DNA from: Liolophura sinensis
Taxonomy: Eukaryota; Mollusca; Polyplacophora; Chitonida; Chitonidae
NCBI RefSeq assembly: GCF_032854445.1
Contig: NC_088295.1
Location: forward strand, 27,951,385-28,015,384
Length of the DNA: 64,000 bases
Direction of reading: 5' to 3'
Under the pieces are notes generated by a model, which saw only the letters and a program-made list of their open reading frames with translations, searched no databases and had not been told where the DNA came from. Made by a program: the position numbers and the translations under genes. Numbering within the stretch: position 1 is the first letter of the stretch; each line of letters opens with the position of its first letter. Positions 60,621-64,000 of this stretch are shown one piece after another.

Positions 60621-60887
60621 TTTATTTATTTATTTGATTGGTGTTTTACGCTGTACTCAAGAATATTTCACTTATACGACGGCAGCCAGCATTATGGTGG
60701 GTGGAAACCGGGCACAGCCCGGGGGAAACCCACGACCATCCGCAGGTTGCTTGCAGACCTTCCCACTTAACGGCCGGAGAGGAAGCCAGCATGAGCTGGA
60801 CTTGAACTCACAGCGACCGCATTGGTGAGAGACTCCTGGATCATTACGCTGCGCTAGCGCGCTAACCGACTGAGCCACGGAGGCCCC
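60621..60887 (-). repeat. SINE family A copy, full length, with target-site duplication
   Basis: The copy runs from the inverted tail to the head TGAGCCACGGAGGCCCC. A perfect 12-bp duplication, TCACCTGTTTGA, lies at 60609-60620 and 60888-60899. This is among the least diverged copies in the window. Confidence 0.96.
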
Positions 60888-60899
60888 TCACCTGTTTGA

Positions 60900-63171
60900 A
60901 GTTTCAGTTATAAAGTCCATTCCATTTAAAGTTTCACTTTCACTTTCAGTCATATTTTCATACAACTTTTGTGCAACCATTTCATGATGTACTTTTTTAC
61001 GTCTTTACTCTTCCCTTTCACTCTTGCATGTAATTTGTTGGAAGTCAATGAATTTAAGTTAATAAGAATAAAATGTGTAATTAAACAGGCACAAAGAATG
61101 CAGTAAAATATTGAGAACAAATTATGTAATATTGGCATGGTTGGATCATTGTAAGTGTTCTTACATGTTTAACATGTATCATAAAAAGTAAGGATAGAAG
61201 CTTAGAGCTTGCGCTACATGCTTTTATGTGGAAATTAAACATAAACCCATTACACTGAAAGCAGTAAAGACAAGTGGGTTTGTGAGCGTGATTTCATTAC
61301 ATAATGATTTTATTAAGGCGACACCCTCTGTAAATACCTGAAAATAGCACAATGACGTTTATAAATGTCATCAGTAGATTGTAACAGGGTATAAGTTATA
61401 TATAAATATTTGCATACAGATCTGGTACTCCAATCTGACTTGTAATGCTTGAGAAAGAATAAACATGGGCCGCATGTGTTCACGACTCATTTTACTAACT
61501 CGATAGTTTCTTTGCTCAGTTCTTTAGACGAACAAACTCACAGGCACAAGTACAGGTATTGATTGAAGTTTGCGAAGAACTGTTTTCACGTCGTGCTTGC
61601 TGTATTGTTTTTGAAGCCGTATGATTCTGGCTGGTGTATAATTAATGCCTTGGCAAACAGTTTGGCGCTTTGGACGGCTTTGAGAAAAGATGCTGGCCAT
61701 GAAGTGGAGTATGTGCTACACATGTTTTATTAGCCTCTTTGGGTGGTTAAATAAAACCGTTGGAATATTCTGATGTCATTGAGTGATTGGTACATGTAAA
61801 GGAGCTGCAGTGTAATCCGGGTCGGCTGGCTGTTCTAAGGTCTGTGTCAGGGTGGTGCTCTGGGCTGCGCTGTTTTGATCAATATGCCACCGTTAGAACG
61901 TACTGACAGGATATACACACATCCATCATCATCAAACACTTAGTGAACACTCATGCCATTTCTGTCAATTGTGTGACCTTAGGATAGTCCATGATTTGTT
62001 TCCCACTTAATCAAGGCCAATGCAATGAGATGGATAACCTGCCAGGCTATGCTATTCATGTTTAAGGAGGAACTGCATCGGTTGTGTAAATATAAACACT
62101 GCTATAGCACCCTAAACAACCTTAAATTTCGCCCCCAGAAGTGCATTTTTGGATGCAAATAAATGTCACAAAATATTATTTTGAATGCTGAAACATGGAA
62201 TTTTCCAGTAGAATATCACCCTGCATTCCCAGCAAACCTCAGAAAACTTGTCTGAACTCAATAGAACTCTCAGAATCAGGAAAAATGGGCAAGTTAGCCG
62301 TGGACGAAATTTGATGTCATTTAGGGTACATGTAATTGGTTTATAGTGACAATCATTTTGTCACCATATTTATAGAGCCATACAATATGTGTACTGTGTT
62401 CTACATTGTATTTTTTATGTAAAACTTTAAAAAAACATTTCCGATGGTCTCTGAAGGTATTTTTTTAGCATGTTACATTCATGTACATGTGAATGTACAT
62501 GTGCCCGTCAGTGGGTACCTTCAAGTATAGGAAGAGGAACTACCTTTGTTCTTTGTGATTGCATTAAAGTATCTCATCTTGATTCTGTGAATAATACATG
62601 CATTTGAAAAGGTGTTGTATTTAACACTTTTTCACCTGGTCAATGGCCTAATTAATGACTTAGTATAAGAGCAGTGAACAAAGATTTAGGCTATGTTTTG
62701 AATCAGTGTATCTAGGGCTGATTACTCAAAGCCATATTTTAAGTCAAAATTTGAAATATTATTTTAGTGCATATTTTGAGGATCTTGAGTTCAGTAATCT
62801 CATAAGTGTTATGTTTAGACAAGTGAGTCAAATTTGCAACTTCCAGTACCAAAAACTAAGCAATGTGACGATCAAGGTTTTTAATTTTTGACTTTTGTCA
62901 GAAATGGCGCTGTGGACCCTCATTGCCATTTGTTTTCCTGTATTGCCTTATCCCCTGTGTAAGGCTACATGTACATATCTGGTAGACACCAGGGAGATAC
63001 CTGTCTAGGTAAACCTACTGTATGCCAGTGAATGCAGTGTGTGAACATTTACTTGTTAATGCAGTTTATAAAAATGGAAGGCAAATTTCGTAAGGCAATT
63101 TTTTAAGACATAGAGATAAAAAGTAATGGTGGGAGAAAATTCCATTGAGTATTCTGCCTTATTAAGGGACT
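60900..63171. other. Gene-poor DNA without recognised features
   Basis: No coding exon or shared repeat is seen. Small palindromic ACATGTA-rich stretches occur, as they do widely in this window. Confidence 0.35.
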
Positions 63172-63180
63172 GACTGATTT

Positions 63181-63435
63181 TATTTATTTATTTATTTAAT
63201 TGGTGTTTTACGCCGTACTCAAGAATATTTCACTTATACGACGGCGGCCAGCATTATGGTGGGTGGAAACCGGGCACAGCCCAGGGGAAACCCACGACCA
63301 TCCGCAGGTTGCTGGCAGACCTTCCCACGTACGGCCAGAGAGGAAGCCAGCATGAGCTGGACTTGAACTCACAGCGACTGCATTGGTGAGAGGCTCCTGG
63401 GTCATTACGCTGTGCTAGCGCGCTAACCGACTGAG
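63181..63435 (-). repeat. SINE family A copy with target-site duplication, head slightly truncated
   Basis: It runs from the inverted tail TTATTTATTTATTTAATTGG to GCTAGCGCGCTAACCGACTG. GACTGATTT lies at 63172-63180 and 63436-63444. The final CACGGAGGCCCC of the head is missing. Confidence 0.93.
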
Positions 63436-63444
63436 GACTGATTT

Positions 63445-64000
63445 GAGTGCTAACATTTCTGTGGTTTTTGATGTTTCACAGATATTAATACTACCATCTT
63501 GAACATGTTCTTATCTATAGAGTGACAGAAATATTATTGAGATATGGTAAGTGAAGACATTTTCAGCCATTCATAATTAGCCATATAAATGTGAAGTACA
63601 TGGAATTGTTGTTATCTGTGATGGATGGTTGCACAGTAGTTTGTGAAAAAGGAGAAAAAAATGCATGCATCCTACACATGTATTTGGGGTATAACAAGTT
63701 ACATACAAGTTACATGCATGGAAGTGGCTCATGGCCACGTGGTTAAAGTTGCCTGCCTTTCGTTCATCAGGTTTTGTGGTTACACACAAGACATGGGCTC
63801 AATTTTTTTTTCTTCACCCAGCGAATCTTTCAGGTTTGTTGGCCATTGCTTTTTGGGGCCCTTGTGGCCGTAAATGTCAATGGTATTTTCTTGTGTGGTC
63901 TTGCATTAACTTCACTGGAGACTGTTTGCCCTCAGCCAGTAGCATGGGAGTTATTCCTGTCTGAATTGTCTCCTCAGATCCTGCTAAGAACAGGAAGTTT
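63445..64000. other. Gene-poor DNA with a tRNA-like repeat trace
   Basis: GCTCATGGCCACGTGGTTAA and AGACATGGGCTCAA at 63726-63808 look like the head of a degenerate tRNA-derived SINE rather than a tRNA gene. No exon is recognised. Confidence 0.35.

Overview
This is a eukaryotic (metazoan) nuclear window. Three spliced genes with GT-AG introns can be rebuilt exon by exon, all in the first 17.5 kb. The rest is intron or intergenic DNA rich in interspersed repeats. Many copies of a tRNA-derived SINE ending in a CAATCAAATAAATAAA-type tail, and a secreted ferritin-like gene, suggest a lophotrochozoan, most likely a mollusc. That assignment is inference from repeat style and gene content, not proof.

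Layout. At 0.7-1.9 kb (+) lie the last three exons of an EEF1AKMT1-type eEF1A lysine methyltransferase; its first exon was not found. At 2.8-12.0 kb (-) is a complete eight-exon short-chain dehydrogenase/reductase of WWOX/DHRSX/RDH type, 325 aa, including a 26-nt micro-exon. These two genes are tail to tail. The third intron of the SDR gene (5.1-10.7 kb) holds a decayed Crypton-type tyrosine-recombinase element (5936-6731 and 9691-9905). That element is split by a 2,959-bp Ginger-like DNA transposon (6732-9690) with ~136-bp terminal inverted repeats, a TATA target duplication and a spliced but broken integrase gene. At 14.7-17.5 kb (+) is a complete five-exon secreted ferritin-like gene, 222 aa. 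It lacks four of the seven ferroxidase-centre residues, and a TATA box lies upstream.

From 17.5 to 64 kb I find no convincing protein-coding host gene. The region holds many SINE copies, six of them in the window with recognisable target-site duplications. There is also a 5'-truncated non-LTR retrotransposon with a SINE inside it (53-54.7 kb), several MITE-like inverted-repeat elements, a 34-bp minisatellite (22.3-22.6 kb) and other tandem repeats. A possible untranslated first exon with a good donor lies at about 30.57-30.70 kb. The 33 kb after it could be a long intron of a + strand gene that runs past the window, but this is tentative.

The three genes do not form a pathway that I can recognise. 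The strongest items for follow-up are the apparently ferroxidase-dead secreted ferritin and the Ginger-in-Crypton nested insertion.
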